DNA of 64,000 nucleotides from Branchiostoma floridae (lineage: Eukaryota; Chordata; Leptocardii; Amphioxiformes; Branchiostomatidae). The DNA lies in the NCBI RefSeq assembly GCF_000003815.2, contig NC_049979.1, positions 18,383,837 through 18,447,836 of the forward strand. The letters run 5' to 3'. The notes under the pieces are model-generated. The model saw nothing but the letters and a program-made list of their open reading frames with translations, was not told the DNA's origin and made no database searches. Below are positions 62,301 through 64,000 of the stretch, one piece after another; position 1 is the stretch's first letter, and the number at the start of each line of letters is the position of its first letter. The position numbers were made by a program, and so were the translations under genes.

Positions 62301-63373
62301 GAACAGGTTCCCAGGTATGGTACATTGTACTTGTTACCATATTTTTCATCTTACAGTAAGGTCATGCCAGCAACATTATTTTCATGTGTTACAGTTTTTT
62401 TTGTTTCATTTTGTAGATATTTACTACTGCACAACTGTTTGGTTTCTTGCCATATTGTATCACGTAGTATAAATACTACATTAGAATGTTGCTTCCAGAA
62501 TTTTGTGTCCATATTAAATAACCTTATTGCCCATCAGGCTGATAACAAATTATTCCTTTATATCTCCCTACTGCAGTAGCTATTGATACAAGTAGATATC
62601 AAGAACAGGCTGAGCCACATGTGATTACACCTAGCATGATTTGTTATTGCAACTGATGGCTTTATTTATGTATGCATATTGGATCGGATTGTAACTAAAT
62701 AAATGTATACACTTATTACAAAGGACCACATCTTCCCTACTGATGTCTGGGAAGTTGGAGACAAATGTAAATGTGTTACAGGAGATTTTGAGGAAAACTA
62801 ATAAAATCATTTTTGAAAGAGTTGGTTTTTGACTTTCCTTGGGGATAAAAATTTGGTCTGGAGAGAATATAGGGACGACTTGACCCCTGTGAGGTGCCTT
62901 TTGGTTCAGCAAACAGAATAACCACCACTAAGTTTGATACAAATTGTAGTTTTATTTGCAAGGTAAATACAAAGTAATGGTGATGCATATGCTGTTTACT
63001 GTATTCACAATGCTCCAGAAAGTTCCATTTACATCTATATATTGTGAGATAAAGGCATCAATGTTACTTCTATGGGTTGACCTGTGTTGCACTAAAAAAA
63101 AACATAAAAAGTTACATTCTCTTACTCTTCAAGGAAAGGAAAAATTGGCATCAAAGGGTAGAAAAGGCCAAATGCACCTAGGCAACAAATTCACTTTGCA
63201 TGATTCCAGTCCATGGTTTTGGTACATTACTACTGTCTACAAATGTAGTAGTATTAGTTGGACAAATGCCATGCTATGAATGTTACAATCCAACAAATAT
63301 CTTCAGCTCTGTGGAGAAACTAAATCCACTGAAACTAATAATGAACACTTAATGTATCCTGGTTGAAGGTGCA
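59385..63373. other. Region between MOB3 and POLR2I
   Basis: Contains the MOB3 3' end and a 142-N gap (59795-59936). I found no further exon or bounded repeat. The two flanking genes converge on it. Confidence 0.5.
59795..59936. other. Assembly gap (142 N)
   Basis: Run of N downstream of MOB3; no coding sequence is interrupted as far as can be seen. Confidence 0.97.
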
Positions 63374-63808
63374 TTACTCAGTCCACCTGTGTCCACAGTT
63401 TGGAGCTGTACATACATAGTAGAGTCTCATGGCATCCTGTGAAGGAAAATATTGCAGAGAAAAATGGAATGTTATAGCAAAGAGCTTATAAAAGCTCCTT
63501 GGTTATAGGAATAGAATGTAATAGGTAGGCATCAATGTTTCAACAACATATATGTAATTACCATTTATATTATAATCGACAATTATCAGTGATACATTAG
63601 AATTTAGATGGTACTGTGTTTTCCAAAACAAGAGAGGTTCATGGCAATAATGTTGAAGTTGAAACATGTATATATATATATATATATATATTTATACATA
63701 CAAGGTACGGTGTAGTTTTAGCTTTTTTAATCAGAAAGTCACAGAAATCTTTTTACCTCTGCTTTTGTAGTTTGTGACTGGAAGAAAACTGCTTCTCTGT
63801 GACCACAC
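63374..63808 (-). CDS. POLR2I: RNA polymerase II subunit RPB9, last two exons
   Basis: RPB9 is the zinc-ribbon subunit at the Pol II jaw that supports fidelity and TFIIS-stimulated cleavage. Exons 63808-63757 and 63436-63374 encode [17 protein letters not shown] and [18 protein letters not shown] plus TE and TAA, nearly identical to human. These carry the second TFIIS-type zinc ribbon, with CGH of the first knuckle and the C-PN-CGH second knuckle. The first ribbon and start lie beyond the right edge. The single intron seen contains hairpin copy C and a TA microsatellite. Confidence 0.97.
63478..63501. repeat. 24-bp hairpin with 7-bp flanking direct repeats (copy C)
   Basis: Starts CAAAGAGCTTATA and ends AAAAGCTCCTTG; shortest of the three copies, with almost no loop. 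GTTATAG flanks it at 63471-63477 and 63502-63508. In the POLR2I intron. Confidence 0.7.
63667..63691. repeat. TA microsatellite
   Basis: About twelve TA units in the POLR2I intron. Confidence 0.9.
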
Positions 63809-64000
63809 CTGTAAACAGAGAAGGGAGAACACTTAATGAATGTGGTGGTACACTGACTCTCTTGAATACATTTGTATCTCAATTGTATCTCTTGAATACT
63901 AGAGCCTTTTTTTATACTTAATGGTCACCACATAACAAGACCCAAATGTAGCATCATCTTAGTTCATAAAAATCGTGGTATGCCATCTTGTCGTGTTAGA

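Overview
The window looks like lancelet (amphioxus, Branchiostoma) genomic DNA. This is inferred from intron-rich genes encoding recognisably vertebrate-like orthologues, three gene pairs that are also neighbours in human, many short inverted-repeat transposons, and a draft assembly with N gaps. All gene calls were made by reading exons, splice sites and phases by hand. Gene spans run from first to last coding base seen, with exon lists in the evidence.

Layout. 1-9.2 kb has no convincing gene; it holds a 163-bp tandem repeat (about 1.0-1.6 kb) and a tandem duplication (1.57-2.94 kb). NEK9 lies on the minus strand (9.26-21.1 kb, 22 exons read; the 5' end is lost at a gap). TMED10 follows (minus, 24.7-27.1 kb) and carries a selenocysteine tRNA gene on the opposite strand of an intron. 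MRPL33 (plus, 27.3-28.5 kb) and RBKS (minus, 29.4-32.9 kb) are tail-to-tail. CINP (plus, 33.2-34.8 kb) is head-to-head with RBKS. A strange short tetraspanin (plus, 36.5-38.0 kb) and ZNF839 (minus, 41.9-47.4 kb, with a 100-N gap) follow. ACTR10 (minus, 49.5-55.8 kb) contains an AT-AC U12-type intron and is head-to-head with MOB3 (plus, 56.4-59.4 kb). The window ends with the last two exons of POLR2I (minus).

The genes do not form one pathway. They are housekeeping genes: mitotic kinase, p24 cargo receptor, mitoribosome, ribose salvage, CDK2/ATR partner, dynactin subunit, MOB adaptor, Pol II subunit. Their order is informative. NEK9-TMED10, MRPL33-RBKS and CINP-ZNF839 keep the neighbour relation and orientation I know from human chromosomes 14 and 2. 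Three head-to-head pairs (TMED10/MRPL33, RBKS/CINP, ACTR10/MOB3) probably share bidirectional promoters.

The most unusual material is a set of 24-32 bp hairpins, each flanked by a perfect 7-bp direct repeat (24.0, 55.4, 63.5 kb). One is fused to a 1.6-kb composite insertion in ACTR10 intron 1. Other notable items are the U12 intron, the intronic tRNA-Sec with a gene-external promoter, a tetraspanin lacking TM2/TM3, a 5S-rRNA-derived SINE, and a gap flanked by the same 226 bp on both sides, which points to an assembly artefact.
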